Source of the DNA: Megachile rotundata
Lineage: Eukaryota; Arthropoda; Insecta; Hymenoptera; Megachilidae
Length of the DNA stretch: 64,000 nt
Assembly (NCBI RefSeq): GCF_050947335.1
Contig: NC_134983.1
Location: 2,480,001 to 2,544,000, forward strand
Reading direction: 5' to 3'
Position numbers and translations under genes: made by a program. The notes beneath the pieces are model-generated. The model had not been told where the DNA came from, did not search any database, and was given only the letters and a program-made list of their open reading frames with translations. Shown in pieces: positions 26,540-38,442 of this stretch. The first letter of the stretch is position 1. Each line of letters begins with the position of its first letter.

Positions 26540-26900
26540 CTCTTCAACAGAGGTGACTGCCCGTAACGTGATTGCCACCGCGGGCGCCGTTAATGCTCAA
26601 CGACTCATCGACGAGTACACATTGATCGGCTATAAGGAAACGACAACCAAGAGAACTTTTAATTTATAACTTATTAAAATTTTCTCTCGTTGTTTCCCCG
26701 CTTCCTCGACTAACTCGCTAACTACCCTGTCGTACGCTTACATAGCCTTCTTGTCCTTGATCTTCGTAACGTGATTTATGAAGACCCATTGACAACGACA
26801 CAAGGTACTCACACGCATATCCGGTGAGGGATCTGTCAATAAAACTGGCAACGGTACTTCTCCCTCGAGCACTCAGTCACTCCCAAGTATCGCCTAATCT
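26540..26900. other. GC-raised repeat-free island
   Basis: Clearly richer in G+C than its flanks, with no transposon ends and no recognisable coding. It lies between a lone piggyBac-like terminus and an old repeat. Confidence 0.3.
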
Positions 26901-27335
26901 CAAAGAGATAAGGTAAATGACCTAGTGATCAAACGAGTTCCGATAATTAGCGATCGAGAAAAAATTTTGTTAATATTAACATCTCTATTTATTTTGAACA
27001 TTTGATCTAATCAAAATGTAATACCAAAATGTTTTAGCCTCATATGGACATAATTATAAATTTCTATAACTCAATACTTATATCATACACAAATATTACT
27101 GTACAATACTCTAACAATTCAATGTTGTTAAACCTATTTCATAATCACTCATGTAAGGAAATACTTTTATAAAGTTGTAATTAATTAATGTCATATAATT
27201 TTTTCGATAGTGCAGTTGTTTTCGATTTATTAAATAATAGAGATTTAAATTAATCTTACTTAATATTCATTTTGTTTAAATATTGTAATTAAATATGTGT
27301 TTTTCCACATATTGTAAATTTATTACATTAAAGTA

Positions 27336-28310
27336 CAGTTACTCGATTTAATATTCGGACACTATAGTATTTGCGAAATTAAAGCTTTATGTATGTACTT
27401 ACTTGCAATGTGATTATCGAATTTTCTGATCCGTAATAAGTTAAAACACATATTCTAGTTTACAAATGTGTAAAATTAAATACTTTATTTTTTATTGTTT
27501 TCTACATAATAAATGATAAATGAAATTAAACCCGATATTGGCGTTGAAAAAATATTCGGACACTTAATATTACATAAAGGCTGCATTTTTAGTGTTGAAG
27601 TATGGGGGCTGGTTTTTATTGAACATATTATGGAGAAGAACAACTATTTAGACGCATTAATAAAAAATTTATTAAAAAATGCAACGAATATGGGTATACG
27701 CGACAGTTTTAAGTTCTACCAGAATAACGATCCGAAACGCAAATCGAAAATAGTTCAGGAATATTTATTGTATGCTTGTCCGAAAGTGCTCCATCCTCCA
27801 CCACAATCACCAGATTTAAATCCAATTGAAAGTCTATGGGACTTATTGGATCGTAATGTTAAGACCACCCCTATAGAAACAAAAGACGAATTAAAAAATG
27901 CGACTGACGGAAGAGTGGAAACGCATTACTCAAAATTATTTAAATAAAATAATTTCAAACATGCCAACACGTTTGCAACATGTCATGAGATAAAAGGGAT
28001 GTCCCAAAAAATATTAAATTAATATTCAAATTATAAGTTTGTTGTTATATATACTCTAAATAAGAAAAAACTTTATGTAATATTAAGTGTCCGAATATTT
28101 TTTCGACACTAATATCGGGTTTAATTTCATTTATCATTTATTATATAGAAAACAATAAAAAATAAAGTATTTAATTTTACACATTTGTAAACTAGAATAT
28201 GTGCTTTAACTCATTACGGATCAGAAAATTCGATAATCACATTGCAAGTAAGTACATAAAGCTTTAATTTCGCAAATACCATAGTGTCTGAATATTAAAT
28301 CGAGTAACTG
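27336..28310 (+). mobile_element. Tc1-like element with ~230-bp TIRs, internally deleted
   Basis: The ends CAGTTACTCGATTTAATATT and its complement are flanked by TA (27334-27335 and 28311-28312). The inverted repeats are unusually long for the group, about 230-240 bp each (27336 to about 27572, and about 28075 to 28310). The 975-bp element keeps only the C-terminal half of a transposase. A second, rearranged copy is at 60834-62149. Confidence 0.9.
27588..27993 (+). pseudogene. Tc1-like (DD34E) transposase, C-terminal half, broken
   Basis: Tc1-like transposases cut and paste DNA at TA sites using a DDE catalytic triad. Visible here are a 'VWG' motif, the region expected to hold the second catalytic Asp (read as FYQNNDPK, so that Asp is now Asn), and the third-acid motif PPQSPDLNPIESLW with its Glu kept. 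The helix-turn-helix half and the first Asp are missing. A frameshift near 27895-27900 throws the reading frame; in the next frame the usual C-terminal tail (SNMPTRLQHVM) continues to a stop at 27991-27993. The start of the open frame (from 27513) lies in the left inverted repeat and is not part of the enzyme. It is non-functional by deletion, frameshift and active-site loss. Confidence 0.85.
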
Positions 28311-28440
28311 TAAGTACGTTTTGTATTCCATGCATTTATGTTAATCATAACTGTACAAAAATATACTTCCGTTTATTTTTAAACTCATCAAAATATCAAT
28401 ATAGCCTTAAATTTTATAATAAACTTCTAATCATATTTCT

Positions 28441-30379
28441 TACATTATAAAATAACACTAATTATTTAGAATGCCAAAGAAAAAAAAGAGATTATGTACA
28501 AAAAGATGTTTGTGTAACAGTACAAGCCTTTAAAACAGACGTTTCACAAGATGGCAGTGGAAAGTTTCGCCCGCGAAAGTTAATTCAGAATAGAAAACAA
28601 TTCATTGTAATTAATTAAATTAATTTATCATAAATAAAATATGTTTATTCCAAAAAATATTATTTCTTTGTATTAAATGATGAAAATAACTAAATTAATA
28701 CAGGTATAGTGTTTGAGATAGTAATAATTAATAACTATGACATGCCAGGAATATTGTTTAATTTGTTTAAAACTTTTTCCTACACAAATTTTTATTACTT
28801 TATCTAAAAGTGGAAATGTTAGTTTTTTGGGTAAACGTTAATTTTACATTGTTTAAATATAAAAGAATTGCAATTATTTTAACTGTTTCCTTAATCATTT
28901 GGCTATTGGTCACATCTTAGGAATGCAATGTTGAAAGCTCATTAAATATTTTGTTTTTGTAGTGTTAAAACTATTCCGAAATATGTGCTTGTAGTTTCTA
29001 TATTGCTTGGACACTTTGACATTTTGCTCTTTATGCTGATAAGCGGGCTTAGCTTTTTATTATACATATATCTTATTACTATAGAGGGTGCAACTCACTT
29101 TTTAGTCTTTTCAAATATCTAAATTTGAAAATAACCAAATACTGAAATTTCTAGGTCCTTTAATATCCAAATTTCTGAATTTCTAATCTGCAAATTTGTA
29201 AATTCTCAAATGATCAAACTCCCAAAGTTTTAAATTCAAAATTTCCCAAATTCCCATATTCCCAAAATTCAACAATGCAAAATGACTTTTAAATTTCTAA
29301 ATTTCCAAATTCTCGAGTTACTTAATTTCGAAATATCCCCAAGTTAAAAATTTTAGATAATTCCTAAATTGCTTCCCGGTTTGTATCAAAGTATACATAA
29401 AGTAATGTTCGGATTTGCTAGCTACGCGCAATAAAATGTTACTGCTTTATTAATGGAATATGGAAAAGTTATGTTGACATTTCTTATAGACATAAAAACG
29501 TAATATTATTCTTAAGCTTGCTTTAACCATCATTGTCTGTGGAAATATTCTCGTTATGGTAGTGCTTAAAGTTCACCTTTTGAAATATTGCTTATGTACC
29601 ATGACGTTTTATTCTTTAGACTGAAAGATGAACCTGGTTAAAATTTTATTACAATACGACGGATCCATACATGAGATTCTTGATAAATCTGAAAGTCGGA
29701 TTATCGTCAAGTTACATATCAAAAATAAAGAAGGAAACAGTGTTTATTGCTGCTAATTCAGTACTTTCGGTGGATATATCTTCATATGCGTTGAAAAGAA
29801 AATTGCGTTCTTTCTCTTGAAATGTAAAAATCTCAATTAGTTGACAATGAGCTCTAATGTTTAATCAAAGGATATCCATATAAAGAAATATTGTTCTACT
29901 TACTCACAAGGGTAAATATATTAACTGGATGCCTCATGAGATGCCTCAGTTCACTTATTGACATTAGTGTGGAATTTAAAACGATTGTTCGGCCGCGAAT
30001 CGAGATCTTTGCCGCGACTAAGCGATTTATTGCAGGGTTCAAGTGGTTCGGCGCGTAGGCCACCGTGAACAGTTCATACCTCGAAATACGGGTCACCGAG
30101 GACCCTTTTGTCTCTCAAATCCTGTCCGAACCAGTCTTACCGTAAGCATGTGCGTGCCATAAATCAACTAACAGCTGTACCACTCTTTATAAACAGTTTT
30201 AACGAACAAAAGGATAGAGTGTTTCTTAACTGTCGCCTTCGAAAACGCGAGGATATTTAGGCGATTTTTCGTACAACGAAACAGTCAGTCGAACGTTGAA
30301 GCTTGGACGGGTCGGATCGAAAGTCGAAAAAGTCAATCGTGAGTGAGAAAGTTCCGCGTAACTTAACATAGCATAACCA
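28441..30379. other. Gene-free interval
   Basis: AT-rich with a degenerate short-word tract at 29104-29370 and a GC-raised stretch starting near 29920 that leads into the hairpin array. No recognised coding. Confidence 0.55.
29104..29370. repeat. Degenerate short-word tract ('caaatttc' type)
   Basis: Imperfect recurrence of 'ccaaatttc', 'aaattccca' and 'ttctaaattt' words at intervals of about 9-12 bases. Same kind as 13780-14085. Confidence 0.6.
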
Positions 30380-30655
30380 ATGCAGGGTGGTTCGGAAATC
30401 AATCATAACACCATTCGAGCGGGACCCTGCACTCCTCGAATGGGCCACGGTAGGGTGGTAAGATCATACATTACACACTGTTCAGGTGAGTCCTACACTC
30501 CTCGAACAGGCCACGGTAGGGTGGTAAGATCATACATTGCAACACTATTCGAGTGAATCCTACACTCCTCGAATAGATCATCGTGAACAATCTCACGCAA
30601 CGTGAATTATCACGCAAATCGAACAACATTGAGCCAGACCCTGTTCTCCTCAAAT
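30380..30655. repeat. Tandem hairpin array, 67-bp period, with paired stem changes
   Basis: Three hairpins start exactly 67 bases apart. H1 has arms 30411-30419 and 30435-30443 (CCATTCGAG with CTCGAATGG, 9 bp). H2 has CTGTTC at 30478-30483 pairing with GAACAG at 30504-30509. H3 has arms 30545-30553 and 30568-30576 (CTATTCGAG with CTCGAATAG, 9 bp). Stem bases differ between units but pairing is kept. The linker GGCCACGGTAGGGTGGTAAG and the ten bases after it are identical after H1 and H2. A partial linker precedes H1 (30382-30410). Two mini-hairpins with stem CGTGA/TCACG follow (30582-30597 and 30601-30614). A diverged fourth unit is at 30629-30653 (TTGAG/CTCAA, same loop spacing). It may be a structured RNA or a DNA-level array; strand and transcription are unknown. 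The short antisense frames here look like by-products. Confidence 0.8.
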
Positions 30656-33600
30656 CAATCCACAATCAACTCAACCATACACACAACGTATACATACTCA
30701 TACACATTTTCACCGTAGAATCGTTAGCAAATACATATTTTTGTAAGGGGTTTTTTATGCCGCAAGGCTTTTTCCCCTAATTCGAATCACTCGAGCCAAT
30801 AAACTATCATGATTTTTGAGGCTCAATTACGTCTAAACAATTTTTATTTACCCTCTTCCTCAATCAAATTCATCCAGTCCTTTGAAACACGAAATTTCTC
30901 CATGCTGGAAAGATTTCGACGATACAACGATGAATGTTTTTGGATTTTATTCTATGAAAAATTTTCTTTTGTTTCGTCAGTTAGATTCTATTTAATCTTT
31001 TACATTATATTATGAATTCTTTAAAAAGCAGAGGAATTTTAATGTAGTAAAATACAACTGTAGAATGTATTGAAATAATAAAGTAATATGCAGTAGAATT
31101 TCTGTATCTACAGAATTAATATCGGTGGATTTATTATCAATATTCGATATTTTTTGAAAACATTCAAAATAGTATTTGTAAACATTACAAGATAATTGAT
31201 CAATTATACGCCATTATATGTAATCACTAAATATTATTACCTACTGATTAAATTTTCGATTTTACAAAAACTTTTAAATCTGCATATACTGAAGAAAACT
31301 TGAAACTTGAGGAGGTGTCATTAATTAATAGATTAAATAGTAAAAGGCTAAGATACGATTCTAGCGGTACTCGTCATACAATTTGCTGTCTACACTTTCT
31401 ATTGTCTCTCAATTAACATTTAAATAACAAACGATAAGTATAAAAGATAATGGTACAAAAGATAGATTGTCTGGAAAGTAATTTTTATTTCTCACACGGA
31501 ACATCCATAACATCGGGAAGCGAACTTCCGCTTCGATTTCATAATAACCGGACGATTTCACTTCGATTTCCTCCGGTATCTTTTCGTGTCCGATTCGCGC
31601 ACCGTCATGAAGTCAGATTGACTAAGGTGATTCGTGATTAGGATGACTCGTTCGAAAGCTTTTAAGTGTCTCGTTTTGCACGTCTCTTCTACCTAGTTTT
31701 TTCCATAGAAATGAAAGGGCCACGATGTCATTCGGTAGCTACGCAATATTCTGCTGCTGGCAAGTATATAGTTCACAGTTGTTCACAATTCGACACGTCC
31801 AAATTCCTATTCCCACCAATTCGAAAATATGAAATGTCTTCCAGAACAAAATTAATGTGATTCTACCGTATTCATTCGAATAAGCTACCGTGCATTGTGC
31901 TTTTCCTGAAATCGCTCCTAGTTGGACCACCTAGGATTGAATGGAAAAGGTCGTTTTTCAAGAGACAAGAATAGAAACGGAAACGAAGATATCATTTGAA
32001 AATTGGTAATAATTAGGCTGCGTATAATGCATCACAAAACGGTCACGAACTTTTTGATTTCTTCTGCTACGAAGAAGTTCTGAAATTATACCTGGTTTTT
32101 GTAAAGCTCTCAATTCAGCGAAATTATGTATACAGCTGCGAAGATTAATAAAATGACGTGAGGTCAACAAATTTGATTAATACATTGGACAGTAAAAAAT
32201 TATAGATTGATTAATACTGACATTAATTAACTTCTTAACGGTTATACCTGTGACAGATATGCACTTAGAAACATCTAATTTATGGAACTCCATGATAGCA
32301 AATTAATGTTTGGCCATTTATATTTTATCTATTGAAGTTATGATATCTTACATCACTCTATATACATATACCGTCTTTACGTATACAAGTATTATACCTG
32401 CACACATTGTCAAGGATAAAAAATTAATTATTCACAATGATCTCCTCATGTATCAATTCTATAATAAAAGTAGTTGATATAAAAATTAAGCGTAGAAAGT
32501 TTTTCTGGGAAAAAGATTTTATAAGTGATTTTGGGGGAATAACCGTACCTACAAAAAGTTTCATACATGATCTGAAATAAAAAAAGTATTTTACTTATTA
32601 CAAACACGTATAGTCCTCGATCGTATCTAACAATTTTACTCTACTTATTTGAGGAAATATAATTCATTTTGTTGTGCGTTTTTTTTTTTCATAATAACTA
32701 GTTTAGATTTCAAATCAGTCGGAATTTTAGTTTATTTTTGATTAAACAATTCGAAAATTGTACCTAAACATTTTGTTTGCCTAAATTCATGTAAATGTTT
32801 AATTTTAATTCTATTATACACTGTACATATTTTTTAAAGTAATCATTTCAAGAATTTACGGTTTGAATTGATTTACAATTCAACTTATTCGATATCGGAC
32901 GTATAATGTCCCAATATGCTACTTCTAAAAATACTTTGAGAAGAGTCCAAATTCAGAGTGCGAAATGTGAATTAAATATCTTATATGGAAAACATAAATT
33001 TTATATTGTAGCATGCATTTTTACATTTTAGTAGTTATTTTCTTTTTTTACCGGGAATTTTAATTTTTGTAATTTGTTAAATTGGTAATTCAATTTATTT
33101 TTGTAGCGAAAATTCTTAAAGTTTGTAATTCAATTTATTTTTATACGGTTCACATTAAACATGCAACGTATTATTATATCATAAGATCTATGCAGAACTT
33201 TTTAAGTTCATCTACTTTTGCGGTTGTAATTCTCACTTGTATCCAGTAAACACTTTGACATATACATATTTTTTATAAACTAGTGAAAACATTAATCTAA
33301 TAAATGAATTTTATTACAATAGATATTTTAAGTGCAAAGGATATTTCTCTGCATTATTTCTCTGCACGATCGTCTCGCGTGCATATTTCCTGACGATGTA
33401 TAACTCTTTGAAGATTTACCGAGATTAAAATACTCTTTGGAGCAAAAGAAATTGCATCAAAATCTGATCATCCGTTGAAGAGAAACGAAATCACAGATAC
33501 ATAGTCATAAAAAGATACTGCGTCAAATATAAAACACCTCTCCCTTTAGTGTCGGGAATTAAAAATCACAAAAAAACTGAGGATAAAAATAGACGAATCC

Positions 33601-34559
33601 AAGACCGGATTGAGATGTGTGCTTCCTTCGTTCCGAACGTCTAATTATAGAGCGATCAGTTCGATCGAGAAGGTGATCAAATGAAAGCAATCTCATAAAG
33701 GCTTAATGCTTAATGATTGACAAATAACAATTAGGCACCTGTTATGTGGATCATCCTTCAGCTTTTTTGCTACCGTTTCCTCGATACATTCTCAATGAAA
33801 CACATTTATACACGTCGATTCAATCAGCTCCTCCTACACTTCCTCTTTCTTTCACCTCGTACTTTCATCCGAGAGATTCACTTTTGTTCCCTTATAACTT
33901 TCCCCTGTGTATCCCTTTTTTTACTACCGATCATCACGGTGATAGTATCGTTACAATTTCCACACCTCATAAAAGGACGAGAGGAAACGAGTTCGATACG
34001 ACACACGAAACTTTTTTATTCGATAGAGATCAGAAGACCGGAAGTGTTCTTAAAAAGGATTGTATTATAAAAGAAATATATTGAAACAACATACAGCATT
34101 GCTAAAACAATATTGATATTGATGTCCAGCATATATAGGATGATTTTGTAAACTGGAATAAGTTATTACTTTTTTCTTAAGTAAAAATACAAAAAACTGA
34201 TAGAGAAAGGCATCATATGGTGTAATATATTTTAGCTTTATATGACTTTATTTTTATAGCATGTATGGATAGACAAGTATAATTGCACTTTATTTTTTAA
34301 TGCAATCCAATTTTTTTGTCAAATTAATCGATCACTATTATCTTGTGTATAAACTAACCAAGGTCAACATTGAACGAAATATTTGATATTTTATATCAGG
34401 AACGCACTTTATTAGCATAAGTGTTCGAATGCCTTACTATTTCATTTTAAACACTTTTTGATGCCTTTTAACGTATTTCATTACATGTTTCAGTTAATTT
34501 TTATCAATTTGATATCAATTCGTTTTGGTACACTCCTTCGAATTGTCAACAGATAAAAA
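30656..34559. other. Gene-free interval with GC-raised islands
   Basis: GC-raised stretches at about 31490-31720 and 33600-34050, otherwise AT-rich. Two overlapping open frames at 33744-34070 and 33746-34084 share the same pyrimidine-rich DNA in different frames. Neither is recognisable, which argues that both are chance. Confidence 0.5.
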
Positions 34560-34739
34560 CAGACGTGAATCCGTTTCATATTTTAGGTAACCTCAAAGGA
34601 AGAAATTCAATGGATTCAAATCCGGTGAATGAGATGGTTAAAGCGTAGCGCTATGAGTACCAAACCATTTTCTTTGGTAGATAATATGCAAATATCTTGT
34701 GGTAATTCCAACATTCTGAACTAGTGCACCATCTCGCTG
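34560..34739 (-). pseudogene. Transposase relic (mariner/IS630-like), C-terminal catalytic region
   Basis: Read on the minus strand from 34739, the frame gives QRDGALVQ, then a TRYLHIIYQRKWFG segment, a stop, PSHSPDLNPLNFFL, a second stop, and GYLKYETD. This matches the pattern of insect transposases in which a QQDGAPPH-type segment with the second catalytic Asp is followed by R.YL, a Trp-rich stretch, PPRSPDLTPLDFFLWG and YLK. The two stops fall where that pattern has Trp, as expected from single-base decay. No terminal repeats and no N-terminal half were found. It belongs to a different group from the Tc1-like and mariner copies elsewhere in the window. Confidence 0.65.
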
Positions 34740-36762
34740 ATAATATTATAATTTTAATCATTGTCGCAACGGAACATCGCTCTAAAGACTGACAATGTGT
34801 AGTGTAAAATCAAATAGCTAAATTTTTTGTTAAAAGATAACATTACATTAATTGTATTTCATATTTTATCGTAAGTTTCAAAAATATTCCATATTTTATA
34901 CATACTTATTATTGGGGGCAATTAAAGTATTTAATACAAGTTTACGACTCCGGTTTAATTTAGCTTTTCAAGTACTATGTTTTCTAATTTACTTTTTCGC
35001 AGAAAGTAATGAAATATTACATTTTATCACATGTCTACGTACTACGATAGCGAAATCAGGATGCTAGGATTAAATTTTTGCAAAGACAACTGCCTTTAAA
35101 TGTTCCTGAAATTCTTAACCATAAAATAAATTCGATTTATCACATAACAGCAGAGTTGTTTAATATAATTTAATTCATATAGTTGAAAAATTTTCTAATG
35201 CTCATTCCGTACCTTAAATGTTTAAGCATTGAATCTTTTATCACACACGTGTTCTAAAACAAGTGATTTTTGGGTTTACGATACGGTCATTATATCCATC
35301 CACTTGACACGAAATTAAAATTGCATACAACGGAACGAGGACAGAAGTGCTCAAACTAAATCCCTCGGTGGCAGGAGAACGAATAGCATAAAAATAATGA
35401 ACAGAAGGGCCGCAACGTCGGTGCCTCGAGTTGTATAAAAATGACTGCGAGATATACGACGCCGTTACCAGGATTGGAGCTAATTACCACCCAGAAGCGA
35501 CGTCCATATCTCCGGTAATAGTGAATCAGCGTTAGCTGACCTCCTATTGGCGACCATAGAATCCGACCTCGGCGTCGACCTCGTCGATTTATTTGCTCGT
35601 AACGAGGTAAAAAGACCTGGAGGATAAAGGGAAGCAAATCGTAAGGGAAACTTTTACAATGCACCGAGGTAATATTCATCGCCGTTCATATATCTTTCAT
35701 CATCTTTGGTGTCGTCTTCGTGTTCGTCTCCGTCGACCGATGTCGTCGTCGATGGTAATTATGCCCCCTGTTTTCATCGTTACCGTCGGTGTTTGTTACG
35801 TACGTCGCTACTGTATGAAACAGAATGAGGAAAAGAGCAATTTTGCACCCTGTGAATTAGCCTTCCTATTTGTCAAGCATCGGCACGCCGATTTTTCTGG
35901 CTTGAATAAGTACCTATCTCGTATTAAAGTAACTGTATTGAAATATTAACGAGGGGAATATTGATTCGCGTCTAGTAATCCCGATATTAAATGAGGTGTT
36001 TCATACATATCACATTGGAGACGATGTTTTATTCGACGAGTTAACGGTATAGTAATGAGATATGGAAAAATTTTAATGATAGATGCTAAATAAGCATTGG
36101 TAAATAACGCGAGGTCGATGAACTATGTGTGTTATTAAATTAGCAGTGTCGTATTCATCGATTTGGAATAACATAAACTGAAGTTGAACCTTCTCTTGGA
36201 ATACCATTTTTTTAACTACTTTGCTTAATTCCAGCAATCATTAAAATATAATGATTTTGAATGTTAGAATCCATTGGTTCAGAAGTTACATGTTGTTGAA
36301 ATTTGGTAGTTTTGGGATTAAGATAATTTGTATAGGTTACTCTAACATGGTAACTGGATGAATGTTATTATTTAGTAAAGCGCATATTGTGTGAATCTAT
36401 TAAACATACCATTATATCATTAGTCTTTTTAGCAACGAAATTTTAAGCATAAATACTTTCACAATCAAAGTGAAAATTTTTTATCGCGAAAACGTCCTTT
36501 TGTAGAACGCCTATATGATTCCATTTTCTGAGTATACGTACCGTCACTAGCTAATATCAATGAACTTTCATTTAGTTAAAATTTTATTGAAATTTTGCTG
36601 CAGTCTATTTTAAATTCAAAATAAATTGTAATTTCTTGCAAACTTTTTCTGTGATTAACATTCTTATATTCATATACAATATTTGGTATTGAGTCCTGTG
36701 TTACGTTAAAAGCAATCCACATGAATTTCACTGTCGATGTGTTCCTTTATAAATTGTATATG
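34740..36762. other. Gene-free interval with a GC-raised island
   Basis: An island at about 35280-35830 is GC-raised and includes a 'gtcgtc'-rich stretch (about 35710-35755). Open frames on both strands (35356-35679 minus, 35659-35949 plus) have no recognisable domain. The rest is AT-rich. Confidence 0.5.
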
Positions 36763-36764
36763 TA

Positions 36765-38406
36765 CAGTGAGTCCCAAAACTATTCGTACCCTCACAACTT
36801 CCAACTATAAATGATTATTTGTATGTTTAACAAATCGTAACAAATATTTTATTGATTGGGTAAGATAATACATTTAATGAGCTTTCAATAAATATAAATT
36901 TTATTTCAAAACTAACCGTGCGGAATAATATAAATATCATACTGAGTAAATATGCTCGGAAACAGCAACATAAAAGTATTCGTACTCTTCAATTCTATGC
37001 ATATAAGAACCAAAATATTTGCCAATACAGCTTTGTATTGATACCTATAATAAGGGAAATTGGCCATCAGTAGACAACATTACGTTGACGGTACAATATT
37101 CTCTCGATAATTACCAAAATGAATCGAAAAGGTAGTGAAATTTCAATAGCAGTAAGAAAATCAATTTGGAAATTGCATAACGAAGGAAAATCGTACAGTC
37201 ACATAGCAAACACTATTGATAGAAGTAAAACTACTATTCAGTATGTTATTAAAAATATAAAATAGAATGGTACAGTATTAAATAAACCACGTACAGGGCG
37301 GCCTCGAAAATTGTGTGAACGAGAAGAAAGAATGTTAGTGCGAGAAATTAAAAAAAATCCTAAAATTAGTGGTCCAAAATTAGCTACTATTGCTAATGTA
37401 GCTTTCGAAAAGGATATTAGTGCCGAAACATGTCGAAGAATTTTAAGGAGACAAGGTTTTAATGGACGAGTAGCTCGGAAGAAGCCTTTTATCAGCAACA
37501 CCAATAAACGTAAACGCTTTCAATTTGCAAAAGAACACGTGGATAAAGAGTGTATGTTCTGGGACCGTGTAATATTCTCAGATGAATCAAAATTTAATAT
37601 ATTCGGATCAGATGGACGTTCCATGGTATGGAGAAGAGCGAATACCGAACTACAATTAAGAAATGTAAAGCCTACCATAAAGCATGGAGGAGGCTCTGTA
37701 CTTGTTTGGGGGTGTATGGCAGCACGTGGTGTTGGAAATTTAGTTTTTATTGATGAGATAATGGACAAGAATAAATATTTAAACATTTTGAAAGAAAATT
37801 TACCAGCTAGTGCTAAAAAATTACAGTTACAAAATAATTTTTATTTCCAACAAGACAACGACCTGAAACATACGGCCCACATTGTTAAAGAATGGATATT
37901 ATACAATACGCCACACATGCTGATTACTCCTCCTCAAAGTCCCGACATTAATCCTACAGAACATTTATGGGCCGAAATTGAGAAAAGATTAAGAGAAAAT
38001 ATTATGATAAGTAAAGAAATGTTAAAAGAAAAAATAATAGAAATTTGGAATAATATTCAACCTAATTACACCTCAAATCTCGTTCGCAGCATGCCAGATC
38101 GTCTCCGTAGTATTATCCAAGCTAAGGGAGGTCCAACTAAATATTGATTAAACAATTAAGTTTAGAAATCATGTTAATTTTGAAAAGTACGAATACTTTT
38201 GTTTCATTGATTTTCCACCTATTTGTAAGAAGGTACGTTTATATAATACTAATTTGTTAATTCTCTAATAAAATTCGTATCAAATAAAAGCTTATTAAAT
38301 ATATTATCCTACCTCATAAGTAACATTTTTGTTTCGATTTGTTAAACATAGAAATAATCATTTATAGTTGGAAGTTGTGAGGGTCGAATAGTTTTGGAAC
38401 TCACTG
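36765..38406 (+). mobile_element. Tc1-like DD34E element, nearly full length
   Basis: The ends CAGTGAGTCCCAAAACTATT (left) and the complement of CAGTGAGTTCCAAAACTATT (right) are flanked by TA (36763-36764 and 38407-38408). The inverted repeats are about 74 bp (36765-36838 and about 38333-38406) with only a few differences. Total length is 1642 bp, normal for Tc1-like elements. One transposase frame of 342 codons occupies the middle and is broken by a single stop. It is the youngest-looking autonomous-type element in the window. Confidence 0.95.
37119..38147 (+). pseudogene. Tc1-like transposase, one in-frame stop
   Basis: This enzyme would bind the element's inverted repeats and move it by cut-and-paste into TA sites. 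The frame from ATG 37119 to the stop at 38145-38147 has 342 codons, the usual family length. It is broken by one TAG (37263-37265) after residue 48. Residues 1-48 look like the first helix-turn-helix. A GRPRKL motif follows at about residues 59-64, and the second DNA-binding domain runs to about residue 125. The catalytic acids are all present: Asp155 (in FSDESKF), Asp246 (in FQQDND) and Glu281 (in PDINPTEHLW), with 34 residues between the last two (DD34E). A shorter product could start at Met65 (37311) but would lack the first DNA-binding helix set. No frameshift was seen. It is dead unless the stop is read through or is a sequencing error or private allele. Confidence 0.92.
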
Positions 38407-38442
38407 TATATAACTGGTATTGCTTTATAATTCAAAGTATAG

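Larger units (their letters stand above)
26905..28440 (+). repeat. Old interspersed repeat, copy A, split by a Tc1-like insertion
   Basis: The left part (26905-27335) resembles 4065-4310 over its first half and 52190-52490 over its second half. The right part (28312-28440) resembles 52491-52620. The Tc1-like element at 27336-28310 sits between the two. The region at about 52489-52491 therefore acts as a paralogous empty site. Confidence 0.55.

Noticed and set aside
27513..27587. N-terminal part of the open frame over the Tc1-like relic
   Set aside because: This part lies in the left inverted repeat; homology to transposase starts only at about 27588.
30411..30653. CRISPR-like array (spaced palindromic repeats)
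   Set aside because: The DNA looks nuclear insect, the linkers are conserved rather than variable, and no cas genes are present.
30257..30665. Minus-strand open frames of about 63 codons across the hairpin array
   Set aside because: They cross hairpins and linkers without respecting the 67-base unit (not a multiple of three), so the repeat cannot encode a repeated peptide in one frame.
33744..34084. Two overlapping ~110-codon open frames on the same strand
   Set aside because: Both use the same pyrimidine-rich DNA in different frames, have no recognisable motif, and have composition typical of chance frames.
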